From Bacteroidota bacterium (GTDB taxonomy: Bacteria; Bacteroidota; Bacteroidia; UKL13-3), in the NCBI GenBank assembly GCA_027491355.1, contig JAIXWI010000043.1, positions 1 to 55,346 of the forward strand: 55,346 nt of DNA. Direction: 5' to 3'. The position numbers and the translations under genes are program-made. This document shows, in pieces, positions 37,067 through 45,324 of this stretch. The notes under the pieces are model-generated. The model had not been told where the DNA came from. It did not search any database and saw only the letters and a program-made list of their open reading frames with translations. Numbering within the stretch: position 1 is the first letter of the stretch; each line of letters starts with the position of its first letter.

Positions 37067-39094
37067 TTAATTGCTCAAATTATCATTATCATCGGCTGGT
37101 AATTGCGCTACATGCGCTTTCACTTCCTCCTCAACAACTAACGTTTCAACTACCTTGTCAAATGGTCTCGGACCAAGTAATTCTGCCAAATCATGTTGGA
37201 ACAAAATCTCTCTTTCTAATAACACTTTTGCAAGGTATTCGAGTTTACTCATTTTTTCTTGAAGAAGGGCTTTTGTAGCTTGGTAGCATTCATCTATCAA
37301 TGCACGCACTTCCATGTCAATCATCTCAGCTGTTTTATCGCTGTATGGTTTGGTAAAACCATATTCTTGATTTGGGTCATGAAATGACACGTTGCCAACT
37401 TTTGGATTCATCCCATATATGGTAACCATGCTATAAGCCATTTTGGTAATTCTTTCCAAATCGTTTTGTGCACCAGTACTGATTCTGCCAAATATTAACT
37501 CTTCAGCAGCTCTTCCACCTAAAGTCATACACATCATGTTTTTGAGTTGTTCAGTAGTATACAAATACTGGTCTTTAGGCAAGTATTGAGCATACCCTAG
37601 GGCTGCAACACCTCTTGGAACAATGCTTACTTTTACTAACGGATCTAGTCCTTCTAAAAACCAACCAACTATAGCATGTCCTGATTCATGGTAGGCGATG
37701 ATTTGTTTTTCTTCAGGAGAAATAATTTTATTTTTCTTTTCAAGTCCTCCAATTACCCTGTCTACAGCATCTTGAAAATCTTGCATGTTAATTGCAGTTT
37801 TATTTTTTCTTGCTGCAATCAAAGCGGCTTCATTACAAATATTTGCTATATCAGCCCCAGCAAATCCTGCAGTTTGAGTTGCTAAGCGTTCAGGGCTCAC
37901 GTCCGTGTCTAATTTCAATGGTTTTAAATGTACTTTAAAAATTTCTGCCCGTCCATTTAAATCAGGCTTGTCTATAGAAATTTGACGATCAAACCTTCCC
38001 GGTCTTAACAATGCCGCATCTAAAATATCAGGCCTGTTGGTTGCGGCTAAAATAATTACTCCTAAATCTGTTGCAAAACCATCCATCTCGGTTAACAATT
38101 GGTTCAAGGTATTTTCTCTTTCATCATTGCCACCTTGCATCAGGTTTTTACCCCTTGCTCTACCAACAGCATCTATTTCATCTATGAAAATAATACATGG
38201 TGCTTTTTCTTTCGCTTGTTTAAACAAATCTCTTACCCTGCTGGCACCAACACCCACAAACATTTCTACAAAATCAGAACCAGACAAAGAAAAGAACGGA
38301 ACACCCGCCTCACCTGCTACTGCTTTAGCCAATAGTGTTTTACCAGTTCCCGGAGGGCCTACCAATAGCGCTCCCTTAGGAATTTTACCACCTAAATTTG
38401 TGTACTTTTTTGGGTTTTTTAAGAAGTCAACAATCTCCATTACTTCAACCTTGGCTTCATCTAAACCCGCAACATCTTTGAAGGTAACTTTTACCATGGT
38501 ATCCTTGTCAAACAATTGTGCACGACTTTTACCAATGTTGAATAACTGCCCTCCTCCAGATGGACCACCAGTCATTCTTCTCATAATGAACATGTAAATT
38601 GCAACCAGCACCATAATTGGCAATAACCAAGTAAACAAGAAATCACCGAAATAATTGTTTTGCGTTACATACTCTATGGCAATTTGCTCGTTAATAGGAA
38701 AATCTTTTTGTCTTTCACGCATGTCTGTTTCAAAAGATGAAACATCACCAATTTCAAAGTAATACTGAGGACCTACATCTTCCCCTAAAATACTTCGACT
38801 GCTCAATTCTTTGTATTTTTCATTTTTGAGTACTTCCTTCTTTAAATAAATTTCTGCATTTGATTTATTAACCACTACTACCTTTTCCACATCATGAGCC
38901 ATTAACATTTTAGTTATAAACTCTTGTTTGGTTGTTTTAACCGCAACATTTTTAGGTAAAAAAGTCAATGCTATAAAAACTACTACTACAATGGCGTAAA
39001 TCCAATTTAAATTGAATTTGGGCATTTGCGGCACCTTAGGTTTTTTATTGTTGGAATTTCTGTTTTGAGAGTCTTCTGATTGAGGAGATGTCAT
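37067..39094 (-). CDS. ftsH: ATP-dependent zinc metalloprotease FtsH
   Basis: 675-aa inner-membrane AAA+ protease degrading misfolded membrane proteins and regulators. Order: cytoplasmic N-terminus, TM1 (about 30-45), periplasmic domain, TM2 (about 150-168), AAA module with Walker A GPPGTGKT (about 243-250), Walker B IIFIDEID, the second region of homology RPDILDAALLRPGRFDR, and the M41 zinc site HESGHAI (about 466-472). The C-terminal tail is acidic. Length is normal for Bacteroidota. It sits between a conserved unknown gene upstream (gap 37 nt) and the LUD gene (15 nt downstream), all on the minus strand. Confidence 0.97.
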   Translation of the reverse strand: MTSPQSEDSQNRNSNNKKPKVPQMPKFNLNWIYAIVVVVFIALTFLPKNVAVKTTKQEFITKMLMAHDVEKVVVVNKSNAEIYLKKEVLKNEKYKELSSRSILGEDVGPQYYFEIGDVSSFETDMRERQKDFPINEQIAIEYVTQNNYFGDFLFTWLLPIMVLVAIYMFIMRRMTGGPSGGGQLFNIGKSRAQLFDKDTMVKVTFKDVAGLDEAKVEVMEIVDFLKNPKKYTNLGGKIPKGALLVGPPGTGKTLLAKAVAGEAGVPFFSLSGSDFVEMFVGVGASRVRDLFKQAKEKAPCIIFIDEIDAVGRARGKNLMQGGNDERENTLNQLLTEMDGFATDLGVIILAATNRPDILDAALLRPGRFDRQISIDKPDLNGRAEIFKVHLKPLKLDTDVSPERLATQTAGFAGADIANICNEAALIAARKNKTAINMQDFQDAVDRVIGGLEKKNKIISPEEKQIIAYHESGHAIVGWFLEGLDPLVKVSIVPRGVAALGYAQYLPKDQYLYTTEQLKNMMCMTLGGRAAEELIFGRISTGAQNDLERITKMAYSMVTIYGMNPKVGNVSFHDPNQEYGFTKPYSDKTAEMIDMEVRALIDECYQATKALLQEKMSKLEYLAKVLLEREILFQHDLAELLGPRPFDKVVETLVVEEEVKAHVAQLPADDNDNLSN

Positions 39095-39131
39095 GTTGTT
39101 ATGGAGTTGTTTGCGGTTTTAATTGAATATG

Positions 39132-39629
39132 CTATTTGGTTGTGTTCAGTACTGAGGGAAAAAACCAACTTTCTCTTATTGGTTTTAACCATGATTGAGT
39201 AAAGCTTATTTTATCCGACACTAAATTATCGAAATACAAGGTATTTTCATCTATTTGCCCTTGATTTAGTTTTTCGGCTACCTCTTGCTTGTTGGTTTTA
39301 ACGACTGTTCCATTAATGAAAAGGAAAATTGATAACCTGTTGAAGAAATCCATCCCAGTCATTTCTGACAATTCGCGCACAATACCTACAGATTTATCTA
39401 TGCCACAACCACTGATTTCATGAGCTGATTCATCAACCATAAATACTATAAAATAATTGTGGAACAACTGTGCTGACGCTAACAATTTGTTTTGATGAGC
39501 AGTCCAAGAAGATGTAAATGCATTGAGTTTATTCTGTATTTCTGCTGCATGAATTGGAGAAATGCTAGCTGAAGCCGCATAAATCCATACCCTTGCATGG
39601 TCTGCTAAAAGATTGAAATTGTCTGTCAT
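39132..39629 (-). CDS. Conserved protein of unknown function upstream of ftsH
   Basis: 165-aa soluble protein. N-terminus MTDNFNLLADHARVWIYAAS; a middle segment HNYFIVFMVDESAHEISGCGIDKSV; later MTGMDFFNRLSIFLFINGTVV. Hydrophobic strands and amphipathic helices alternate; I see no Walker motif. Similar Bacteroidota proteins are, as I recall, sometimes labelled ABC transporter ATPase, a label the sequence does not justify. The start is the ATG at 39629; an upstream TTG (39653) would add eight residues. It lies 37 nt upstream of ftsH on the same strand and is probably in its operon. Confidence 0.75.
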   Translation of the reverse strand: MTDNFNLLADHARVWIYAASASISPIHAAEIQNKLNAFTSSWTAHQNKLLASAQLFHNYFIVFMVDESAHEISGCGIDKSVGIVRELSEMTGMDFFNRLSIFLFINGTVVKTNKQEVAEKLNQGQIDENTLYFDNLVSDKISFTQSWLKPIRESWFFPSVLNTTK

Positions 39630-39763
39630 AATCTGAGAAGTAAATTTTACCAAAAATCAAGCCATTGACAATATGGCAGAAACACTTGAACAAAATTACT
39701 TAAAATTAGCAATTTAACGGAAGCCCCAAATTATTTAGTATTTTCGAGGACAATCATTTATAA

Positions 39764-41017
39764 ATGAATCACACCCAAGCAAGTACAATTGTAATAGTTG
39801 GAGCAGGCCCAGCCGGTTGTGCTACTTCCTTGTTTTTAAGTAAACTTCAAATTCCACATACCATCATTGAAAAAAACTGTTTTCCAAGAGATAAAGTTTG
39901 TGGCGATGCGCTCAGTGGCAAAGTTGTACAAGTTCTAAAGCAGCTTGATCCAAATCTTGTTCATCAATTTCAGAGCAAGCCAGAGCATTTTTTGCCGAGT
40001 TGGGGGGTTCAATTTGTAGCACCCAATGGCAAATCAATAGACATTCCATTTAAAAAAGACATGCAAAATGAACCTCACGCGCCAGGATTCATTAGCAAAA
40101 GAATGGATTTTGATGCTACTTTATTTTCATGGCTGGATACCCAATATGCAACTATACTCTCTGAAACAACTTTAACAGATATTGTTAAGGAAAAGGACGG
40201 ACTTTGTATCAGTATTCAAAAAAACAATGCCATTCAAAAAATAACTGGTGTGAAAATGCTAGTAGGTGCAGATGGAGATCGGTCAATAGTAGGGAAAAAA
40301 CTCATAGGTAGAAAAAAAGAAAACAAGCATTATTGTGCTGGGATAAGGGCTTATTACAATGGCGTCTCAGGCCTTCATGAACAAAACTTTATCGAGTTGC
40401 ACTTTTTAAATGACTTGTTGCCGGGCTATTTATGGATTTTTCCACTTCCAAACGGACAAGCAAATGTTGGTGCAGGCATGTTAAGCGCAAGCATATCAGC
40501 AAAAAAAATCAATTTAAAGGAAAGTATGTTCAAAGCAATTGAAAACAATCCTGCTCTGAAGGAAAGATTTAAAAATGCTGATTTAGTAGGAAAAATTGAA
40601 GGATGGGGTTTGCCATTAGGTTCTAAAAAAAGACCCCTCTCAGGAGACCATTTTTTACTAACTGGAGATGCCGGTAGTTTAATTGATCCTTTTACTGGAG
40701 AGGGTATTGGAAATGCTATGTACAGTGGTATGTTGGCTGCCAAACACATTCAAAAATGTTTTGAAAAAAATCAATTTAAAGCCGCATTTAACCTACAATA
40801 TGATGAGGCTTTTTATGAAAGGCAGTGGGAGGAATTGAAATTGAGCCATACCATGCAAAAAATGGTGAAGTTTCCTTGGCTTTTTAATTTTGTTGTAAAC
40901 AAAGCACACAAGAATAAACTACTCAGAGAAACCATTAGTTGTATGTTCGAGGACTTAGACATGCGCGCTAAACTTCGCAACCCACTTTTTTACTTGAAAC
41001 TAATTGTCAATGACTGA
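39764..41017 (+). CDS. Geranylgeranyl-reductase-family FAD oxidoreductase
   Basis: 417-aa flavoprotein of the geranylgeranyl reductase/p-hydroxybenzoate hydroxylase superfamily. The N-terminal Rossmann FAD motif is IVGAGPAGCATSLFLSK near residues 11-27, followed by RDKVCGDALSGKV, the family's conserved Cys-containing loop. The second FAD motif is LLTGDAGSLIDPFTGEGIGNAM near 301-322. Archaeal relatives saturate isoprenoid lipid chains and plant relatives saturate phytyl groups; in Bacteroidota the substrate is unknown and could be a menaquinone tail, a polyprenyl lipid or something unrelated. A TATTTTCG near-promoter lies upstream. Its last 18 nt overlap the convergent glycosyltransferase gene. 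Confidence 0.85.
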   Translation: MNHTQASTIVIVGAGPAGCATSLFLSKLQIPHTIIEKNCFPRDKVCGDALSGKVVQVLKQLDPNLVHQFQSKPEHFLPSWGVQFVAPNGKSIDIPFKKDMQNEPHAPGFISKRMDFDATLFSWLDTQYATILSETTLTDIVKEKDGLCISIQKNNAIQKITGVKMLVGADGDRSIVGKKLIGRKKENKHYCAGIRAYYNGVSGLHEQNFIELHFLNDLLPGYLWIFPLPNGQANVGAGMLSASISAKKINLKESMFKAIENNPALKERFKNADLVGKIEGWGLPLGSKKRPLSGDHFLLTGDAGSLIDPFTGEGIGNAMYSGMLAAKHIQKCFEKNQFKAAFNLQYDEAFYERQWEELKLSHTMQKMVKFPWLFNFVVNKAHKNKLLRETISCMFEDLDMRAKLRNPLFYLKLIVND

Positions 41018-42142
41018 TTTTTGGTCTTGTAAAAATTGAATCAATTGTTGCACATTCATCTGGGTATCAAATGAAGCCTTCAATATGCTATTTCTATTTT
41101 GTATGTCTTGATTGCTAAAAGGCGTATCCATCAATTTGGTAACAGAATCTTGCATTTCTTTTGCAGTATTGACTATTGTTGTTAAGCCTTCTAAACCCGT
41201 AGCTTCTACCATTTGATTGTTCACCAATACATGCCGTCCTAAGTACAAAACATTGATTAATTTGAGTTTGATACCAGTAGGTTGAAATGTTGGCATGACA
41301 TTGATTTGAGCATCAGCAATGAGTTGGTTGATTTGTTCTTGACCGATATTTTCAAGCAATGAAATATGTGGATATTTAAGTACAGCATTTTTTAACGCTG
41401 TGTTTGCACCAGAACCAGCAATTATGAGTTTAACAGGTATTTTGGAAAACACATCGTTCACTAGAAACATTGCCGCATGATGGTTTTCAGCAACACTCAA
41501 TTTACCATGGTAAAAGCAAAAATCAGATGCCCCCATTTTACTCTTGACTTCAGTGTTTGCATGGAAAGCAGGGAGTAAAAAAACTTTAGCACCAAAAGTA
41601 GGAACTAACCTGCGAACATCGTTTTCAGAAATGGCAAAAATTAGTTGAGCATGGTGTATTTTTTTTTGATAAAGTCTCAATAAAAAAGCTTCCGTTTTAA
41701 AGTAAATCTTTTTAAGCAAACCTGATTCTTGATGTGCTAATAAATTGTAATAATCGTGTTCTATGTTATGCATTCTAAGCATTTTAAAACGCGAATGCAA
41801 TGCAGGATGATTGATAAAAAAAGAACTATGAATGGCTTCAAACAAAATTGGTGCATCATCCTGCAATAAATTATGAAGCAACTGAGCAGATGAACGCGTA
41901 GCAACAATGTAAGGCAACCAACACCTAAAACTAAACCTTTTTCTTTTGTAATAGGTAACTTTTTGACAATACTTTTCTAATTCTTGATGAGCCAATCGCT
42001 CTCCATACTGAAACAAATGCAAATGAATTTGAATGCCATTTTCATGTAGCATTTTAATTTTATAAAAAACATCTATCACACCTCCATAGTTTGCAGGATA
42101 AGGCACATCAAAGGCTACAATATGGAGTGTTTTTAATTGCAT
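41000..42142 (-). CDS. Glycosyltransferase, group 1 (GT4-like)
   Basis: 380-aa GT-B glycosyltransferase with no signal peptide. The N-terminal glycine loop is FDVPYPANYGGVIDVFYK near residues 10-27, and MLRMHNIEHDYYNLLA near 119-134 is the acceptor-domain histidine region. The donor domain begins with FCFYHGKLSVAENHHAA near 207-223 and includes LIIAGSGA; the usual EX7E region is poorly preserved (INVMPTFQPTGIKLKLINVLYLG). It overlaps the upstream glycosyltransferase gene by 10 nt, so the two are coupled and probably build the same surface glycan. Confidence 0.85.
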   Translation of the reverse strand: MQLKTLHIVAFDVPYPANYGGVIDVFYKIKMLHENGIQIHLHLFQYGERLAHQELEKYCQKVTYYKRKRFSFRCWLPYIVATRSSAQLLHNLLQDDAPILFEAIHSSFFINHPALHSRFKMLRMHNIEHDYYNLLAHQESGLLKKIYFKTEAFLLRLYQKKIHHAQLIFAISENDVRRLVPTFGAKVFLLPAFHANTEVKSKMGASDFCFYHGKLSVAENHHAAMFLVNDVFSKIPVKLIIAGSGANTALKNAVLKYPHISLLENIGQEQINQLIADAQINVMPTFQPTGIKLKLINVLYLGRHVLVNNQMVEATGLEGLTTIVNTAKEMQDSVTKLMDTPFSNQDIQNRNSILKASFDTQMNVQQLIQFLQDQKSVIDN

Positions 42143-43230
42143 AATTGTTGGTAATAGCTTACCAATTTTGTTGATTCAACTTGTAAATTAAAAACCTTAG
42201 ACGCCTTTAAACAATTTTCTTTAAGCGTTTCATACAAATTTTTATTGCTAAGCAATTGTTCAACAGCAGTTACAATTGAATCCGTATTGCAATCCAACAA
42301 CAATGCTACAGGGTATACTTCATTGATTTTTTGATAGGCAATAAAATTTGCACATAACTGAGGAATGCCAGCATGCATGTAATCAAAAAATTTATTGGCC
42401 AATGAAAATTGATAGCTAAGTCCGTTGGGTTCTAATAAATTGTATGCAATGGTAGCCTGCTCTGTAATTGCTTTTAGCCCTGAAGGTTCTATAAATCCCC
42501 AAAATTTTACCTTTTCTTGTAAACCTTCTTGTGCAACTAAATTCCTAAGTTCCTGACTCAAATCACCTTCACCAACTATCCATAAAAGTACCGGTAATTG
42601 ATGAACTGCTAGCACCAATTGCTCAAGTCCTCTACCTTGATTCAATGCCCCTTGGTACAATAAAATTGGCGGGTTATGCTGAATATTTTGTTTTTGATTG
42701 TTGGAGAGCAATGGGGGTACATTGCTGATGGTTTTGAATACAGCTTGGTACCTGTTACTGAGCTCCAATGCCAAATCGTCTGCAACCGTATACACCAAAT
42801 CACACTGTTCAATACAAGCATTACCAATTGAATCCCAGAGGAAACGGCTAATGTTTCGATGGTGTAATTCGGGTACTTCAACAAAATATTCATGTGCATC
42901 GTGAACCAATTTAACACCTTTCATTTTGGCTACTATAAAATTGGGCAATAAAGTATCGTGGTCTATGGCTACATAACAATCTGCTGGCTTTGAAATTAAA
43001 AAGAAAAACAACCTAATTTGGAACTCTATATAAAAAAGTTTGCCTTTGTTGAACCAACATTTGAAACGGAACTGATCAAATGACATTGGTTTGAGTGGAA
43101 CTGAATTGGGCAAAACTCTTCCAACCAATACAACATCAAAACCAGCTTCAACAAGGCAGTTGCCATGTCTTTGCATGCGTTGATCATATGAAAGGTCGTT
43201 GGAAACGGAAAATACGATGCGTTTTTTCAA
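42133..43230 (-). CDS. Glycosyltransferase, group 1 (GT4-like)
   Basis: Glycosyltransferase of about 365 aa. The N-terminus KKRIVFSVSNDLSYDQRMQRHGNCL is the typical opening of a Bacteroidota GT4 family. KLVHDAHEYFVEVPE is the acceptor-domain motif; PILLYQGALNQGRGLEQLV starts the donor domain; LLEPNGLSYQFSLANKFFDYMHAGIP is the EX7E-like nucleotide-sugar region. There is no ATG in frame; I prefer the TTG at 43230, which begins LKKRIVFS, but a TTG at 43281 giving 17 more residues is possible. It precedes and overlaps the second glycosyltransferase and is divergent from rimP. Confidence 0.85.
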   Translation of the reverse strand: MKKRIVFSVSNDLSYDQRMQRHGNCLVEAGFDVVLVGRVLPNSVPLKPMSFDQFRFKCWFNKGKLFYIEFQIRLFFFLISKPADCYVAIDHDTLLPNFIVAKMKGVKLVHDAHEYFVEVPELHHRNISRFLWDSIGNACIEQCDLVYTVADDLALELSNRYQAVFKTISNVPPLLSNNQKQNIQHNPPILLYQGALNQGRGLEQLVLAVHQLPVLLWIVGEGDLSQELRNLVAQEGLQEKVKFWGFIEPSGLKAITEQATIAYNLLEPNGLSYQFSLANKFFDYMHAGIPQLCANFIAYQKINEVYPVALLLDCNTDSIVTAVEQLLSNKNLYETLKENCLKASKVFNLQVESTKLVSYYQQLCN

Positions 43231-43405
43231 TTTGGCACAATGCAGGTTGAGGTCGCAATATAAAACAATCCATAAATTCAAGTTGATTCATCATTCAAAC
43301 CCAAAACTCTGTTTGAAATTTTTAATTTACAAAACAATGTAACAATTTGATTAGAAGGTATTTAATTAAATTATTACAGCTTTACAGACCACAAATTTTG
43401 AGTTT

Positions 43406-43438
43406 TTTGAATATTTGGTAGAATTATACTTACTTTTG
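43406..43438 (+). promoter_or_regulatory. rimP-nusA-infB promoter, TTTG-N21-TACTTTTG
   Basis: TTTG at 43406-43409 and TACTTTTG at 43431-43438, 21 nt apart. The predicted start near 43444 gives a leader of about 47 nt that contains little beyond the hairpin at 43454-43476. Confidence 0.7.
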
Positions 43439-43453
43439 TTGCATCATTTTTAC

Positions 43454-43480
43454 AGAGGGGACCGAAAGTCCCCTCTTTTA
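43454..43480 (+). terminator. Terminator-like hairpin in the rimP leader (possible attenuator)
   Basis: Perfect 9-bp stem AGAGGGGAC/GTCCCCTCT with a CGAAA loop (43454-43476), followed by a short T-run (43477-43479) and an AT-rich stretch. It is positioned between the promoter and the rimP ATG (43491), so in its folded form it could end transcription of the rimP-nusA-infB operon before it starts. NusA and its operon are under attenuation control in other bacteria. A role in translation control or RNA stability is equally possible. Confidence 0.65.
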
Positions 43481-43490
43481 TTAATTGTAT

Positions 43491-43958
43491 ATGCAAATAG
43501 CTGAACAAATAAAATCCTGGGGAACTGAATTCTTACCTGCAGATGTATATGTGGTAGAAGTTGATTACAAAGTAGGCAACAAAAAGTTATCAGTATTCCT
43601 TGATGCAGATCAGGCATTGACAATAGAACAGTGTCGTTTGTTCAATCGGTTTCTTTCGGAGCAACTGGATGGTCTAGACTTTGGAGACCAAGCATACACA
43701 CTTGAGGTATCTTCTCCGGGAGTTGACAGACCATTGAAAATGCAGAGACAATACCCAAAACACATTGGTAGAGAAATCTCTATCAAGTTGAAAGCTCAAA
43801 ACACCATTCTTGGAAAATTAATGAAGGTAGAGACAGATGCCATCACTGTTTTACTCAAGGATGCAAAAAAAGGATACAAAGCAAAAGAACCGATTGAAAA
43901 AGCAATCCTTTTTTCAGATATCGAAGAGAGCACAATCATGGTTTCATTCAATTCATAA
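43491..43958 (+). CDS. rimP: Ribosome maturation factor RimP
   Basis: 155-aa 30S assembly factor. The N-terminal domain contains EVDYKVGNKKLSVFLDADQALTIEQC near residues 22-47 and the signature YTLEVSSPGVDRPLK near 68-82. The C-terminal SH3-like domain starts about residue 85 (YPKHIGREISIKL). Length is normal (140-155 aa). I chose the ATG at 43491; a TTG two codons upstream is unnecessary. It is first in the conserved rimP-nusA-infB operon, 18 nt before nusA. Confidence 0.95.
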   Translation: MQIAEQIKSWGTEFLPADVYVVEVDYKVGNKKLSVFLDADQALTIEQCRLFNRFLSEQLDGLDFGDQAYTLEVSSPGVDRPLKMQRQYPKHIGREISIKLKAQNTILGKLMKVETDAITVLLKDAKKGYKAKEPIEKAILFSDIEESTIMVSFNS

Positions 43959-43976
43959 AATAAACATACAAAGTAT

Positions 43977-45218
43977 ATGCATAGTTCAGGATTAATCGAC
44001 TCGTTTAGTGAGTTTAAAGAATTCAAAAACATTGACCGTGCTACCATGCAAAGGGTGCTGGAAGATGTATTTAGAGGCATGTTAAGAAAAAAGTTTAACA
44101 GCGACGAAAATTTTGACGTTATCATCAACGACAAAAGTGGTGACTTAGAAATTTGGCACAACAGAACCATTGTTCATGATGGGGAGGTTGAAAACCCAAA
44201 TACAGAAATTGCTTACCAAGATGCGTTAAAAATTGAACCAGATTTTGAAATTGGAGAATATGTAACTACCGAGGTAGACATTTTAAAGGAATTTGGTAGA
44301 AGGGCTGTTTTATCTGCACGTCAAACATTGCTTTCTAAAGTATTAGAATTGGAAAAAGATGAATTGTACAAAAAGTACAAAGACCGTGTGGGTGAAATCA
44401 TTACAGGTGAGGTTTACCAAATCTGGAAAAAAGAAATCATGATTTTAGATGACGAAGGCAATGAATTGATCCTACCTAAAAATGAAATGATTCAAGCCGA
44501 CCATTACAAAAAAGGTGATGCCATTAGAGCTGTTGTATTGAAAGTAGAAATGCACAATGGTACACCAAGAATTATCTTGTCTAGAACCTCTCCAGTATTC
44601 TTGGAACGCTTGTTTGAGCAAGAAGTACCAGAAATCATTGATGGTTTAATCAGCATCAAGAAAATTGTACGTGAACCAGGAGAAAGGGCCAAAGTAGCTG
44701 TAGAAAGTTACGATGACAGAATTGACCCAGTTGGTGCTTGTGTTGGAATGAAGGGGTCTAGAATACACGGAATTGTAAGGGAATTGAGAAACGAAAATAT
44801 TGATGTTATTAATTTCACAACCAATCCTTCTTTGTTGGTTCAAAGAGCATTGAGCCCTGCTAAAATTTCTGGAATTAAAATTGAAGAAGACAGAAAAAGG
44901 GTAGCAGTTACCATCAAAGCAGATCAAGTTTCACTGGCAATTGGCAAAGGTGGACACAATATTAAATTGGCTGGTAAATTAGCTGGATATGAAATTGACG
45001 TTTACAGAGAAACAGAACATGAAGAGGAAGACATTGACTTAGAGGAATTCAGTGACGAAATTGATAGCTGGATCATTGATGAGTTGAAAGGAATCGGTTG
45101 TGATACTGCAAAAAGTGTATTGGCTATTTCAGTTGAAGATTTAGTAAGAAGAACCGAGCTGGAAGAAGAAACTGTCATTGAAATAAGAAAAATTCTAGAA
45201 ACAGAATTCGAACAATAG
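43977..45218 (+). CDS. nusA: Transcription termination/antitermination factor NusA
   Basis: 413-aa RNA polymerase-binding factor. Residues 1-125 form the polymerase-binding domain (MQRVLEDVFRGMLRKKFNSD near 23-42). The S1 domain follows (GEIITGEVYQIWKKE near 138). KH1 contains RIDPVGACVGMKGSRIHGIV near 250-269, and KH2 contains VSLAIGKGGHNIKLAGKLAGYEIDV near 316-340. A short helix-hairpin-helix-like C-terminal domain (IDELKGIGCDTAKSVLAIS) is present, fewer acidic repeats than E. coli NusA (495 aa). A long hairpin follows the stop. Confidence 0.95.
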   Translation: MHSSGLIDSFSEFKEFKNIDRATMQRVLEDVFRGMLRKKFNSDENFDVIINDKSGDLEIWHNRTIVHDGEVENPNTEIAYQDALKIEPDFEIGEYVTTEVDILKEFGRRAVLSARQTLLSKVLELEKDELYKKYKDRVGEIITGEVYQIWKKEIMILDDEGNELILPKNEMIQADHYKKGDAIRAVVLKVEMHNGTPRIILSRTSPVFLERLFEQEVPEIIDGLISIKKIVREPGERAKVAVESYDDRIDPVGACVGMKGSRIHGIVRELRNENIDVINFTTNPSLLVQRALSPAKISGIKIEEDRKRVAVTIKADQVSLAIGKGGHNIKLAGKLAGYEIDVYRETEHEEEDIDLEEFSDEIDSWIIDELKGIGCDTAKSVLAISVEDLVRRTELEEETVIEIRKILETEFEQ

Positions 45219-45244
45219 GATTTTAAAGAAATTTTTCTTTCGAG

Positions 45245-45307
45245 GGCCTGATTTTACTGATTATTTGTAATTAAATTTACTTATAATCAAGTATTTTCAG
45301 GCCTTTT
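45245..45307 (+). other. Long imperfect hairpin between nusA and infB
   Basis: The arms GGCCTG and CAGGCC, extended inward through TACT-GATTAT and ATAATCAAGTA with a bulge and a short mismatched run, pair over roughly 20 bp around an AT-rich loop of about 18 nt, followed by TTTT. It could be a leaky terminator, a processing site or an RNA regulator of infB expression. Confidence 0.5.
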
Positions 45308-45324
45308 AATTGATAATCAATTAA
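45306..45324. promoter_or_regulatory. 19-bp palindrome upstream of infB
   Basis: Perfect 9-1-9 inverted repeat: TTAATTGAT, a central A, then ATCAATTAA. It ends 7 nt before a near-consensus -7 box GATATTTG (45332-45339), about 44 nt before the infB ATG. Its placement in the promoter spacer suggests a protein-binding operator, although AT-rich DNA gives such symmetry by chance more often than balanced DNA. Confidence 0.4.

Noticed and set aside
38037-38597. 186-codon plus-strand frame opposite ftsH
   Set aside because: Antisense to the conserved AAA module of FtsH, with no protein-like motifs.
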